From the NCBI GenBank assembly GCA_945900695.1, contig CAMDJU010000118.1, forward strand, positions 1 through 7,847: 7,847 nt of DNA. The letters run 5' to 3'. Under the pieces are notes generated by a model that searched no databases, had not been told where the DNA came from, and saw only the letters and a list, made by a program, of their open reading frames with translations. Every line of letters starts with the position of its first letter. The first letter of the stretch is position 1. Source of the stretch: Bordetella parapertussis (GTDB lineage Bacteria; Pseudomonadota; Gammaproteobacteria; Burkholderiales; Burkholderiaceae_C). Of this stretch, positions 1-6,971 are shown in pieces. Position numbers and translations under genes: made by a program.

Positions 1-855
1 GAGTTGACCCCGATCGAAAAAGCCGAGCGCCGCGTGCTGGTGTTGGCCAACCCCGGCCACGGCCTGGACAAAATGCAAGCCAGCGCCGCCATCTACCTGG
101 GCATGCAGTTGTTGTTGCCGGGCGAGTGGGCACCTTCGCACCGCCACACCCCTAACGCGGTGCGCATGATCGTCGAAGGCGAGGGCGCTTACACCACCGT
201 GGACGGTGAGAAATGCCCCATGAGTCGGGGCGACCTGATCCTCACCCCCACCGGCTTGTGGCACGAGCATGGCCACGACGGCACCGATCCGGTGGTGTGG
301 CTGGATGTGCTTGACCTGCCCATCATTTACTACCTCGAGACGTCTTATCACGTCAATGGCGACGCCCAAACCCCGGTCCCCGGTCGCGGCGACCGCATCC
401 ATGCCCATGGCGGCATGGCGCCCACCCGCATGTTTGTGCGGGGGAACAAGCCCTATCCGATGCTGCGCTATCCCTGGGACCAAGCGCGCGCAGCCTTGAT
501 CACTTTGTCCCAAGACGATCCAGCAGCGGAGTCGGTGCAAATCACCTACGTCAACCCCGAGACCGGCGGTGACGTGGAAAACATCTTGGGCTTTTACGCC
601 ATGATGCTGCGCCCCGGTCAAACGCTGAACATGCCCGCGCGCTCGCCCGCTTGTGTCTTCCACTTGATTGAAGGTGCGGCAGATGTGTCCATTGAGGGAC
701 AAAACTTTGCCTTGGTCGAAGCCGATACCTGTTGTGCACCGGGCTATACCCCCGTCACCGTGACCAACCGCTCGAAAAGCGAACCAGCGTTTTTCTTTTT
801 GGCCGACGAGGCCCCGCTGCACCGCAAGCTGGGCGTGTACGAAGTTCGCGCTTGA
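1..855 (+). CDS. Gentisate 1,2-dioxygenase, 5'-truncated by the window edge
   Basis: This cytoplasmic Fe(II) ring-cleavage enzyme opens gentisate (2,5-dihydroxybenzoate) to maleylpyruvate. The frame is open from the first base, and the TTG at position 4 is a codon inside the gene rather than a credible start. About 284 codons are visible, against roughly 340-375 for the family from memory, so some 60-90 N-terminal residues lie outside. Counting from the TTG as residue 1, an N-terminal cupin carries GEWAPSHRHTPNAV (His46 and His48) and then GDLILTPTGLWHEHGH (His87 in the WHEHGH segment). This matches the usual two-plus-one histidine iron site. The C-terminal half (about residues 185-275) is a second, degenerate cupin. 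The maleylpyruvate isomerase gene begins 14 bases after the TGA, which supports the pathway assignment. The close alternative, a salicylate- or 1-hydroxy-2-naphthoate-cleaving relative, is less likely given that neighbour. Confidence 0.9.
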   Translation, partial: ELTPIEKAERRVLVLANPGHGLDKMQASAAIYLGMQLLLPGEWAPSHRHTPNAVRMIVEGEGAYTTVDGEKCPMSRGDLILTPTGLWHEHGHDGTDPVVWLDVLDLPIIYYLETSYHVNGDAQTPVPGRGDRIHAHGGMAPTRMFVRGNKPYPMLRYPWDQARAALITLSQDDPAAESVQITYVNPETGGDVENILGFYAMMLRPGQTLNMPARSPACVFHLIEGAADVSIEGQNFALVEADTCCAPGYTPVTVTNRSKSEPAFFFLADEAPLHRKLGVYEVRA

Positions 856-869
856 CGCGCCCCAGTGCC

Positions 870-1508
870 ATGCAGCTCTACAGCTTTTTTCGCTCGGGTA
901 CCTCGCACCGGGTGCGCATTGCCCTCAACCTCAAAGGCCTGGCGGCCCAATACATGGTGGTGGACTTGCGCACCGAGGCGCACCAAAGCGCCGATTACAA
1001 GGCCTTGAACCCGCAAGGTTTGGTGCCGGCCCTGGTCAAAGACGGCAAAGTCATGACCCAGTCGCCAGCCATCATCGAGTGGCTGGAGGAAACCCATCCC
1101 ACACCGGCCCTGTTGCCCAACACGCCAGATGACCGCGCCCGCGTTCGGGCCTTGGCCGCCATGGTGGCTTGCGATATACACCCCATCAACAACCGGCGCA
1201 TCTTGGAATACCTGCGCCACCAGATGAAAGTCGACGAGGCCGCCATCAACGCTTGGTGTGTCCACTGGATCACACAGGGCTTTGATGCCTACGAGGCTTT
1301 GCTGCGGGCCAACGCCCAACGCGGACGCTTCAGCTTTGGGGACGCGCCTGGCTTGGCCGACCTGTACCTGGTGCCCCAGGTGGAGAGTGCCCGCCGCTTC
1401 AAAGTGGACATGGCGCGCTGGCCAATCATCTCAGCAGTGGATGCGGCTTGCATGGCCTTGGAAACTTTTCAAAAGGCCGCGCCCGCCGTTCAACCCGACG
1501 CTTCCTGA
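870..1508 (+). CDS. nagL: Glutathione-dependent maleylpyruvate isomerase (zeta-class GST fold)
   Basis: The product (212 aa) isomerises maleylpyruvate, made by the dioxygenase just upstream, to fumarylpyruvate in the cytoplasm using glutathione. The N-terminal thioredoxin-like GST domain (about 1-80) has FFRSGTSHRVRIALN at residues 6-20. It contains Arg8 and the Ser/Thr cluster that replaces the SSCxWRVR motif of zeta GSTs. SPAIIEWLEE (65-74) is the conserved glutathione gamma-glutamyl site. The helical C-terminal domain has CDIHPINNRR (101-110) and VESARRF (171-177, with Arg176), as I recall from Ralstonia NagL, whose length is also 212. The ATG was chosen because family proteins begin at this MxLYxFxRS point; in-frame codons upstream run into the preceding gene. 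No clear Shine-Dalgarno precedes it, so translation may depend on the upstream gene. Maleylacetoacetate isomerase (maiA) is the alternative name, but the gentisate neighbour favours maleylpyruvate. Confidence 0.9.
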   Translation: MQLYSFFRSGTSHRVRIALNLKGLAAQYMVVDLRTEAHQSADYKALNPQGLVPALVKDGKVMTQSPAIIEWLEETHPTPALLPNTPDDRARVRALAAMVACDIHPINNRRILEYLRHQMKVDEAAINAWCVHWITQGFDAYEALLRANAQRGRFSFGDAPGLADLYLVPQVESARRFKVDMARWPIISAVDAACMALETFQKAAPAVQPDAS

Positions 1509-1573
1509 GGCTGGCTTCAGTGCCGCTCAGGCAGCGGTCTGTCGCTGGCAGATGGGGATGTGCGCAAGCACAA

Positions 1574-1630
1574 AGCCCGCAGGGCTGTGGCGGTCCATGT
1601 CCCAAACATGGCGTGGCTTAAAGCGCCACA
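1574..1630. terminator. Candidate convergent terminator hairpins between nagL and ogt
   Basis: The 109-base gap between two convergent genes is rich in short inverted repeats. AGCCC (1574-1578) pairs with GGGCT (1582-1586). CCATGT (1595-1600) pairs perfectly with ACATGG (1606-1611) across a 5-base loop. TGTGGCG (1586-1592) can pair with CGCCACA (1624-1630), which lies inside the 3' end of ogt and would enclose the previous hairpin. No run of T follows in either direction, so these are not classic intrinsic terminators. They may only slow polymerase for factor-dependent termination. The location is what makes them plausible. Confidence 0.25.
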
Positions 1631-2103
1631 CCCTCTAAGATGAGCAAAGCGCGTTTTCTCTCCAATCCCCCCGCATAACCGGTCAACTGGCCTTGGGCGC
1701 CGAGCACCCGGTGGCAGGGCACGATCACGCTCCAAGGGTTGCGGCCCACGGCCGCGCCCACGGCGCGAACCGCCAGGGGTTTGTTCAGCTGCGTGGCGAG
1801 TTGGCCGTAACTGCAGGTGCTGCCGTAAGGTATGGCACACAATGCCTGCCACACTCTTTGCTGAAAGGGTGTGCCCCAAGCGCTGGCGCGTGGGGTTTTA
1901 AACACTTGGCTGGCATGCTTGAAATAGGCCTCTAACTCTTGCTCAGCGCTGTCGAGCCAGCGCTGTTGGCGCACCACGGTCCAGGCACTGGCATCAGGGT
2001 GGTGGCTTTGCCCCTCAAACCAAGCCCCGGCCAAGCCGTCTTCACTGGCAGCGAGCAGCATCGGCCCTTGGGGGGTGCGAATCGTTTTACAAACCAGCAT
2101 CAT
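1618..2103 (-). CDS. ogt: Methylated-DNA--protein-cysteine methyltransferase (O6-alkylguanine repair)
   Basis: This 161-aa suicide repair protein moves alkyl groups from O6-alkylguanine (and O4-alkylthymine) in DNA to its own cysteine. The active-site motif VIVPCHRVLG is at residues 127-136, with acceptor Cys130. The arginine finger lies in AVRAVGAAVGRNP (Arg113) and the conserved Asn is 122. QRVWQALCAIPYGSTCSYG (82-100) is the standard lead-in to the helix-turn-helix. The length and N-terminal ribonuclease-like domain fit free-standing Ogt/MGMT. The start lies in an ATGATG where the upstream ada-alkA frame stops at TGA (2102-2100), so the genes overlap. AGGAG (2110-2106) sits 2 nt before the first ATG and 5 nt before the second (2100). 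The second ATG is better spaced and could be the true start, giving 160 aa. Translational coupling to the Ada-AlkA protein is strongly suggested. Confidence 0.93.
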   Translation of the reverse strand: MMLVCKTIRTPQGPMLLAASEDGLAGAWFEGQSHHPDASAWTVVRQQRWLDSAEQELEAYFKHASQVFKTPRASAWGTPFQQRVWQALCAIPYGSTCSYGQLATQLNKPLAVRAVGAAVGRNPWSVIVPCHRVLGAQGQLTGYAGGLERKRALLILEGVAL

Positions 2104-3587
2104 GTCTCCTTGGTGTGCCAAAGCCGCAGCACTGCATAGCTGCGCCAAGGCTGCCAACGCTGGGCCAATGCGGTGGCCGCACGCGCCGGGTTGGGGGTGT
2201 AGCGCACACCCAGGCGTTGTTGCACCACCAAGTCCCCGGCTGGAAATGCATCGGGCCACCGCATGGCCCGCATGGCAATGTACTGCGCTGTCCACGCGCC
2301 AATGCCCGGCAGGGCCATCAAGGCTTGCACCCGCTCGGCCACATTCGCCCCGGGGTTCAAATCCAAGCCACCTTGACACACCGCATGGGCCAATGCATGC
2401 AGGGCCTTTTGCCTTTGTTTGACGATGCCCAAAGCACCCAGTTGGTCGGGGCTGGCGGCCAGCATCTGTGCGGCTGTGGGGAAGGCGTGGGTCAGTTCAG
2501 CCCAAGGGGTGGTCACCGGCGTCCCCAGGGCGCGAACCAAGCGCTGGGCATAGGTGCGGGCCGCGGCCACGCTGACTTGTTGACCCAGCACTGCACGCAC
2601 AGCCAACTCGAAACCATGCCACGCACCTGGCACCCGGACACCGCAGTGGTTGGCAAAGTCAGCTTGCAGGGCGGCTTCCAGCGCCAATGGATCGGCATCC
2701 AGGTCCAAAGCCCAACGCAAGCGCATGAGCAATGTGGACAAGTGAGGCCAAAAATGGTCGCTGATCTGCACCCTGACCTGATGCGCAGGGGCATCAAATT
2801 GCAAGCGCACCCATCCATTGCAAAGTCCACCGGGCAGGTCCAAGGTGACGATGCGGGTGAAAGCTTCTCCACCTGTGGCCTGGGGCTCGCACCACTCCAG
2901 GCCAGGGACAGCGCGCTGGCGCCAAAAATCCAACATGGCTTGCTGGTCAAACGGGGGGCGGTACGACAAGCGAATGCGGGCCGGCCCTTGTGCGGCACCC
3001 CTTTGTCGGCATTGTGTGGGCTTGAGTTGGTAATGCAAGGCAAAGGCGCGGTTGAATTGACGGGTGGTTGAAAAGCCGCTGAGCGAGGCCACTTTTTCCA
3101 TGGACAGGGTGGTCGTGGACAACAAAAGCTTGGCCCGCAACAAACGCTGGGTTTGGCGGTATTGAGCAGGCGTCACCCCCAGGTGGGTGTGCATGATGCG
3201 TCTCAAATGGCGCTCGCTCACCCCCATGTGGGCAGCCAAGTCGCTGACTTGCCAAGCGCCTACTTGGGGTGCGCGTTGCGCCATCCAAGCCAGGGCTTGG
3301 TGCGCCAGCATCTGGCTGGCATCTTGGCTGGACCATTGCACGGGTGGGCCCGGTGCCAACTCTGGGCGACACCGCAGGCAGGGTCTGAACCCGGCACCCT
3401 CAGCCTGGGCTGGATGGGTGAAAAACAGACAGTTCCGCTGCAGCGGTGTGCGCGCTTTGCAAACCGGACGACAGTAAACGCGGGTGCTGCGCACGCCAAA
3501 GAAAAAAAGCCCATCAAAGCGTGCATCGCGCGCGCGCAAAGCCTGGTAGCAGGCGCTGGGGCTCAAATTCAGCAGGGTATTGTCCAC
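2100..3587 (-). CDS. Ada-type methyl sensor / AraC regulator fused to 3-methyladenine DNA glycosylase (AdaA-AlkA)
   Basis: This 495-aa protein joins an adaptive-response sensor/activator to a base-excision glycosylase. Residues about 10-80 form the Ada zinc domain, with Cys39, Cys43, Cys70 and Cys73 placed as in E. coli Ada (38, 42, 69, 72); the first is the acceptor for methyl from methylphosphotriesters. Residues about 90-195 are an AraC-type double helix-turn-helix (VSDLAAHMGVSERHLRRIM, then MEKVASLSGFSTTRQFNRAF). Residues about 205-315 match the AlkA N-terminal domain. Residues about 320-490 are a HhH-GPD glycosylase with FELAVRAVLGQQVSVAAA, the hairpin LPGIGAWTAQYIAMR (426-440) and catalytic Asp452 in PAGDLVVQQ. 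It should flip out and excise N3-methyladenine and similar lesions. The methyltransferase half of classical Ada is absent; ogt follows in overlap and supplies it. The start is GTG: the same frame has a TAA four codons upstream, and a nearby ATG (3595) is out of frame. It is likely autoregulated. Confidence 0.92.
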   Translation of the reverse strand: MDNTLLNLSPSACYQALRARDARFDGLFFFGVRSTRVYCRPVCKARTPLQRNCLFFTHPAQAEGAGFRPCLRCRPELAPGPPVQWSSQDASQMLAHQALAWMAQRAPQVGAWQVSDLAAHMGVSERHLRRIMHTHLGVTPAQYRQTQRLLRAKLLLSTTTLSMEKVASLSGFSTTRQFNRAFALHYQLKPTQCRQRGAAQGPARIRLSYRPPFDQQAMLDFWRQRAVPGLEWCEPQATGGEAFTRIVTLDLPGGLCNGWVRLQFDAPAHQVRVQISDHFWPHLSTLLMRLRWALDLDADPLALEAALQADFANHCGVRVPGAWHGFELAVRAVLGQQVSVAAARTYAQRLVRALGTPVTTPWAELTHAFPTAAQMLAASPDQLGALGIVKQRQKALHALAHAVCQGGLDLNPGANVAERVQALMALPGIGAWTAQYIAMRAMRWPDAFPAGDLVVQQRLGVRYTPNPARAATALAQRWQPWRSYAVLRLWHTKET

Positions 3588-3619
3588 GTCGCCATGTTAC
3601 GCAGGGATAGGGGTTTGGA

Positions 3620-3642
3620 ATGGTCATATTCGGACATGGTCA
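3620..3642. promoter_or_regulatory. Direct repeat ATGGTCA x2, possible Ada operator
   Basis: ATGGTCA occurs at 3620-3626 and again at 3636-3642, a 16-base period, 33-55 bases upstream of the GTG start of ada-alkA. On the coding strand of that gene it reads TGACCAT-N9-TGACCAT. AraC-family activators commonly bind direct repeats with their two helix-turn-helix motifs, and Ada proteins typically activate their own gene. The location and symmetry therefore fit an autoregulatory site. This is inference: the sequence does not match the E. coli Ada box, and a 7-base repeat can arise by chance. Confidence 0.25.
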
Positions 3643-3802
3643 ACGCACGGGTGACGCGGCCCAAAGGTCTGCTCAGCCCCCCTTGTCCCCAGATGTGTGC
3701 CACGCAACCCTGACCGGGTGTGGCTGAGGCCAGCATCCCAAACCAAGGGGGACGTCCGTTTTCACAGTAGTACTTTTTATTTTTAATAGTTTAAAAGTGT
3801 TA

Positions 3803-3808
3803 TATAAT
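3803..3808 (+). promoter_or_regulatory. Perfect -10 hexamer TATAAT just before the PglL-like gene
   Basis: TATAAT sits in the AT-rich stretch and ends 6 bases before the ATG at 3815. A sigma-70 start about 7 bases downstream would fall at or beside the A of that ATG. The -35 is poor: TTTTTA (3780-3785) gives 17-base spacing but weak similarity to TTGACA, though the T-rich flank may compensate. If used, the mRNA would be leaderless or nearly so, in keeping with the lack of a Shine-Dalgarno. Confidence 0.4.
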
Positions 3809-3814
3809 TTGCCA

Positions 3815-5551
3815 ATGGACACAAAATTAACACCTTTAAGACCTCATTCGACATTTTTGTCGGTAATGCCATTCATTGCTGTTCTGTTGCTTTTTGTGAC
3901 AGCTTCAATGCCCTACATCAACCCACTGACCCCGCGGATCAACAGCGATTTGTTCGCCTTCATGGGCTTGGCTTTATTTGGCTGGTTCACCCACAGCGCG
4001 CTGGAGCGGGAACACCAGGCGTTTGGCTTCAATGGCCTGAGCTTGCTGTGCGTGTTTTGGCTCATGTTGGCGGGTGTGCAGTACATGCTCAACATCAATG
4101 GCAGCTATTTCAGTTCGTTTTTAATCAGCATTTCTTATTTGGTGGCGGTGATTTTGCTCACTGCTTGGGTGGGCATGTGGGTGCAGGCGCAGCGGGCGGC
4201 AGAGCTGGCCCGCGCCGTGATGTTGGCGGTGTGGTTGGCTGGGATGGTCACCGCGCTGGCGATCGGTTTGCAGATGTTGGGTTGGCAGGACGCACTCTCA
4301 CCGTGGCTGCAAAGGTCGCCGTCCTTTCCCCGCAACGGGGGTTTCTTGAGCCAGCCCAACCTGTCTGCCTCATTGATGGCGTGCGCCATGCTGTGCCTGG
4401 TATTTCTCTTCCCCCAAACCGCGAACAAGGCGGCCACACCCAGTTGGTGGCGCTTGGTGTCTTTGGGCTTGTTGCTGTTGGCCATGCATGGCACCAGTTC
4501 GCGAACGGGATACATCGAGGTGGTGGCTTTGGGTGGTTTATTGGCTTTTTTCCGCAAGCGTTTGGATGTCCACTGGGTGTGGGTGGCTTTGCCACTTTGG
4601 TTGCTGCTAGTTTTGGGCTTGGGTGAGTGGTTTTCGGCCAAGCAATGGATCAACGCGCAGATGGTGGGGGACTCTGTGGTGGCGGTTTCCAACTCGAGTG
4701 GGCACCGCTTGCGCATTTGGAGTGATATTTGGCTGATGGTTCAATCGGCCCCTTGGTGGGGCGTGGGTTGGCATCAATTGCAGGTGAGCGAAGTGCTGAT
4801 GCCTGGCATCGCCGAGCCCGTGGACCATGCCCACAATTTGTGGTTACAAATTCAAGTCGAGCTTGGGGTCTTGGGCAGTGTGGGATTGCTGGCTTTCTTG
4901 GGTCATGTGCTGTTCAAGATCAAGCCTTGGCGGACCACGGATGGTTTTCAGGTGGTGATGTTGGGTGTGGCCATGGTGCTGGGCATGCACAGCATGCTCG
5001 AGTACCCGCTGTGGCACGCCTTGTTTTTGTTTTTGTTTGGCTTTGCCATGGCCTTGCTGCCCGGCTTCGAGTTCCGTTATCAAACGCCGCCGTGGTTGAT
5101 CAAGGCGTCAGCTGTGGCCATGATGGTGCTCACACTGTGGGTGTACCTGGACCACCGCCAAGCTTTGAACGCATATCGAAACTTTGCCAACGACAAATCC
5201 AAGGAGGCACTGATCGCTGCCAATGAACACGTGTGGTGGAACCGGATTTTGTTGAACAGCATCTTCATGATCAACACCCCCGTGAGCGACCAAACACTGG
5301 CGGCGCTTCGACCGATTGCCTTGGAAAACGCCAATGTTTATTCGCAAACACTTTTTCCCAACTTGCCCTTGCTCAAGGTCATGGTGCTCGATGGCAAAAC
5401 CGACATCGCCAATCAGTTGGCCTGGCGCATTTGCCGAAATTTCCCCGCCGATTTGTGGCCGGCCATAGCCAAACACATGGCCACTGAAGCCGAACCCCGC
5501 TACCGTGCTTGGGCTGAGCAACTGCCTTCCATGCAGCACTGCAAAGACTGA
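3815..5551 (+). CDS. PglL/PilO-type O-oligosaccharyltransferase or O-antigen ligase-like polytopic membrane protein
   Basis: Taking the ATG as start, this is a 578-aa inner-membrane protein with about 12-13 hydrophobic spans (first about residues 18-35, last about 427-444) and a soluble C-terminal tail of some 130 residues. FLSQPNLSAS (residues 178-187) is the N-terminal signature of PglL-type transferases. A large periplasmic loop (about 272-348) holds HRLRIWSD, PWWGVGWH and DHAHNLWLQ (337-345), whose histidines correspond to the essential His of PglL/PilO and WaaL ligases. HSMLEYPLWHA (392-402) is the usual following motif. Family members move lipid-linked glycan onto pilin or other proteins, or onto lipid A core. 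No pilin, flippase or glycosyltransferase gene is nearby, so the acceptor is unknown. A GTG at 3797 would add six residues but would lie upstream of the predicted transcription start; no Shine-Dalgarno precedes either codon. A Wzy polymerase is the main alternative. Confidence 0.8.
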   Translation: MDTKLTPLRPHSTFLSVMPFIAVLLLFVTASMPYINPLTPRINSDLFAFMGLALFGWFTHSALEREHQAFGFNGLSLLCVFWLMLAGVQYMLNINGSYFSSFLISISYLVAVILLTAWVGMWVQAQRAAELARAVMLAVWLAGMVTALAIGLQMLGWQDALSPWLQRSPSFPRNGGFLSQPNLSASLMACAMLCLVFLFPQTANKAATPSWWRLVSLGLLLLAMHGTSSRTGYIEVVALGGLLAFFRKRLDVHWVWVALPLWLLLVLGLGEWFSAKQWINAQMVGDSVVAVSNSSGHRLRIWSDIWLMVQSAPWWGVGWHQLQVSEVLMPGIAEPVDHAHNLWLQIQVELGVLGSVGLLAFLGHVLFKIKPWRTTDGFQVVMLGVAMVLGMHSMLEYPLWHALFLFLFGFAMALLPGFEFRYQTPPWLIKASAVAMMVLTLWVYLDHRQALNAYRNFANDKSKEALIAANEHVWWNRILLNSIFMINTPVSDQTLAALRPIALENANVYSQTLFPNLPLLKVMVLDGKTDIANQLAWRICRNFPADLWPAIAKHMATEAEPRYRAWAEQLPSMQHCKD

Positions 5552-5568
5552 GCGTAGGCGCCGCTGAC

Positions 5569-6954
5569 TCAGCGAACCAGGCAGGGCTTTTTGGGATCAA
5601 ACTTCCAGCCGGGCATCAGGTATTGCATGGCCACGGCGTCGTCGCGCGCACCCAAGCCGTGCTGCAAGTACAACTGGTGCGCGGCTTCCACCTGGTCCAT
5701 GTCGATGTCGATGCCCAGGCCAGGGCGCTGGGGAACCTGAATCTGGCCGCCTTCAATGCGCAGAGGGTCGCGCGTCAATCGCTGGCCCTCTTGCCAAATC
5801 CAGTGGGTGTCGATGGCCGTCACTTGACCGGGGGCGGCGGCGGCCACATGGGTGAACATGGCCAGGGACACATCAAAATGGTTGTTCGAATGCGAACCCC
5901 AGGTCAGGCCCCAGGTCTGACAGGCCTGAGCCACCCGCACCGAGCCTTGCATCGTCCAAAAATGGGGGTCGGCCAGAGGAATGTCCACCGATTGCAATTG
6001 GATGGCATGGGCCATTTCGCGCCAATCGGTGGCCACCATGTTGGTGGCGGTGCGCAAACCCGTGGCACGGCGAAACTCGGCCAGCACCTCGCGCCCAGAA
6101 AACACACCTTCGCCGCCACAGGGGTCTTCGGCATAGGCCAACTCGCGGTGGCGGTCGCGGCACAGGCGAATGGCGTCTTTGAGCAACCACCCCCCATTGG
6201 GGTCGAGCGTGATGCGCGCCTTGGGAAAGCGCTCGTGCAGGGCCACGATGGCTTCCATCTCTGCTTCTCCACTGAGCACGCCGCCCTTGAGTTTGAAGTC
6301 TTCAAAGCCGTAACGCGCTTGCGCAGCCTCGGCCAAGCGCACCATGGCCTCGGGGGTGAGGGTTTCTGCGTGGCGCAAGCGCTGCCAGTCGTTGTCGGCT
6401 TCGGGTTCGCTGCGGTAGGGCAGGTCGGTCTTGTGGCGGTCCCCCAGGTAAAACAAATAACCCAGCACTTGCACCCGATCGCGCTGCTGCCCATCTCCCA
6501 GCAGGGCAGCCACTGGCACGCCCAGAAACTGGCCCAGCAAGTCCAGCAAGGCACTTTCAACCGCCGTCACGGCGTGGATGGCCACCCGCAGGTCAAAGGT
6601 TTGATTCCCCCGCCCGCCCTGGTCCAAGCTGGCAAAGCGTTCGCGCAGGCGGTTGAGCAAGCGGTTCCAGTCGCCAATGGCACCGCCCTCGATCAGGCCG
6701 CGCGCAGCCTCCAAGGTGCTGCGGATTTTTTCCCCACCCGGCACCTCGCCCACACCGGTGCGTCCCGCGTTGTCGGTCAAGATCACCAAATTGCGGGTGA
6801 AAAAGGGTCCGTGCGCACCGCTCAAGTTGAGCAACATGCCGTCGTGCCCGGCCACAGGGACGACACGCATGTGTTTGACCACAGGCGTGCCCGCTGTGGG
6901 TGGCGTCAGGGATGGGTTGGCCAGGGGAGACAGGGGTATGGGTGCGTTAGACAT
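5569..6954 (-). CDS. gudD: Glucarate dehydratase (enolase superfamily)
   Basis: This 461-aa cytoplasmic Mg-dependent enzyme dehydrates D-glucarate (and L-idarate) to 5-keto-4-deoxyglucarate. All catalytic positions recalled for E. coli GudD appear at a constant offset of +16: KLK (Lys221/Lys223), Asp251 in DPNGG, Glu276 in YAEDP, Asn305 in TATNM, Asp329 in LADPHFW and His355 in WGSHSNNHF. The C-terminal [14 protein letters not shown] also matches the family. The offset comes from a proline-rich N-terminal extension (residues 1-24) that E. coli lacks. No in-frame ATG exists between the chosen start and Met29, which would already lie inside the fold, so the extension seems real. It follows the GntR regulator gene by 17 bases with only a weak ribosome site, implying one transcript. 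The stop lies 17 bases from the convergent PglL-like gene. Confidence 0.95.
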   Translation of the reverse strand: MSNAPIPLSPLANPSLTPPTAGTPVVKHMRVVPVAGHDGMLLNLSGAHGPFFTRNLVILTDNAGRTGVGEVPGGEKIRSTLEAARGLIEGGAIGDWNRLLNRLRERFASLDQGGRGNQTFDLRVAIHAVTAVESALLDLLGQFLGVPVAALLGDGQQRDRVQVLGYLFYLGDRHKTDLPYRSEPEADNDWQRLRHAETLTPEAMVRLAEAAQARYGFEDFKLKGGVLSGEAEMEAIVALHERFPKARITLDPNGGWLLKDAIRLCRDRHRELAYAEDPCGGEGVFSGREVLAEFRRATGLRTATNMVATDWREMAHAIQLQSVDIPLADPHFWTMQGSVRVAQACQTWGLTWGSHSNNHFDVSLAMFTHVAAAAPGQVTAIDTHWIWQEGQRLTRDPLRIEGGQIQVPQRPGLGIDIDMDQVEAAHQLYLQHGLGARDDAVAMQYLMPGWKFDPKKPCLVR

Positions 6955-6971
6955 CGTACAAGTTGGTCGGT

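Larger units (their letters stand above)
3588..3814. other. Divergent intergenic region between ada-alkA and the PglL-like gene
   Basis: This 227-base region should hold the promoters of both divergent units. The left 30-70 bases carry the ATGGTCA direct repeat described separately. The middle (about 3645-3760) is ordinary GC-rich sequence in which I see no gene, RNA or clear hairpin terminator. The right end (3770-3812) switches abruptly to AT-rich sequence with T runs, typical of a promoter with an UP-like element. I could not find an exact copy of the E. coli Ada box (AAAGCGCA) on either strand. Confidence 0.5.

Noticed and set aside
1525..1545. Hairpin CCGCT-CAGGC-AGCGG just after nagL as an intrinsic terminator.
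   Set aside because: The stem is only 5 bp and is followed by mixed sequence rather than a T run.
2115..3071. A 318-codon plus-strand frame opposite ada-alkA.
   Set aside because: It is antisense to well-conserved AlkA coding sequence and its composition looks like a reversed GC-rich gene; no start signal or recognisable motif.
3604..3643. A sigma-70 promoter for ada-alkA built on TTGACC (minus strand, 3643-3638).
   Set aside because: No acceptable -10 lies 16-18 bases downstream (TTCCAA at the right spacing; TATCCC is too far away), so I did not call it.
4048..4626. A 192-codon plus-strand frame inside the PglL-like gene.
   Set aside because: It is a +1 shadow of the transmembrane coding sequence, with no independent ribosome site or known motif.
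5562..5574. A small hairpin, CGCTG-ACT-CAGCG, between the convergent PglL-like gene and gudD.
   Set aside because: A 5-bp stem with no T-tract on either strand, partly overlapping the gudD stop codon; too weak for a terminator.
6955..6971. A possible FadR-type operator (CTTGTACGAT) between the regulator and gudD.
   Set aside because: Only the central GTAC is symmetric; the arms mismatch, and a 17-base gap inside an operon is an unlikely main operator.
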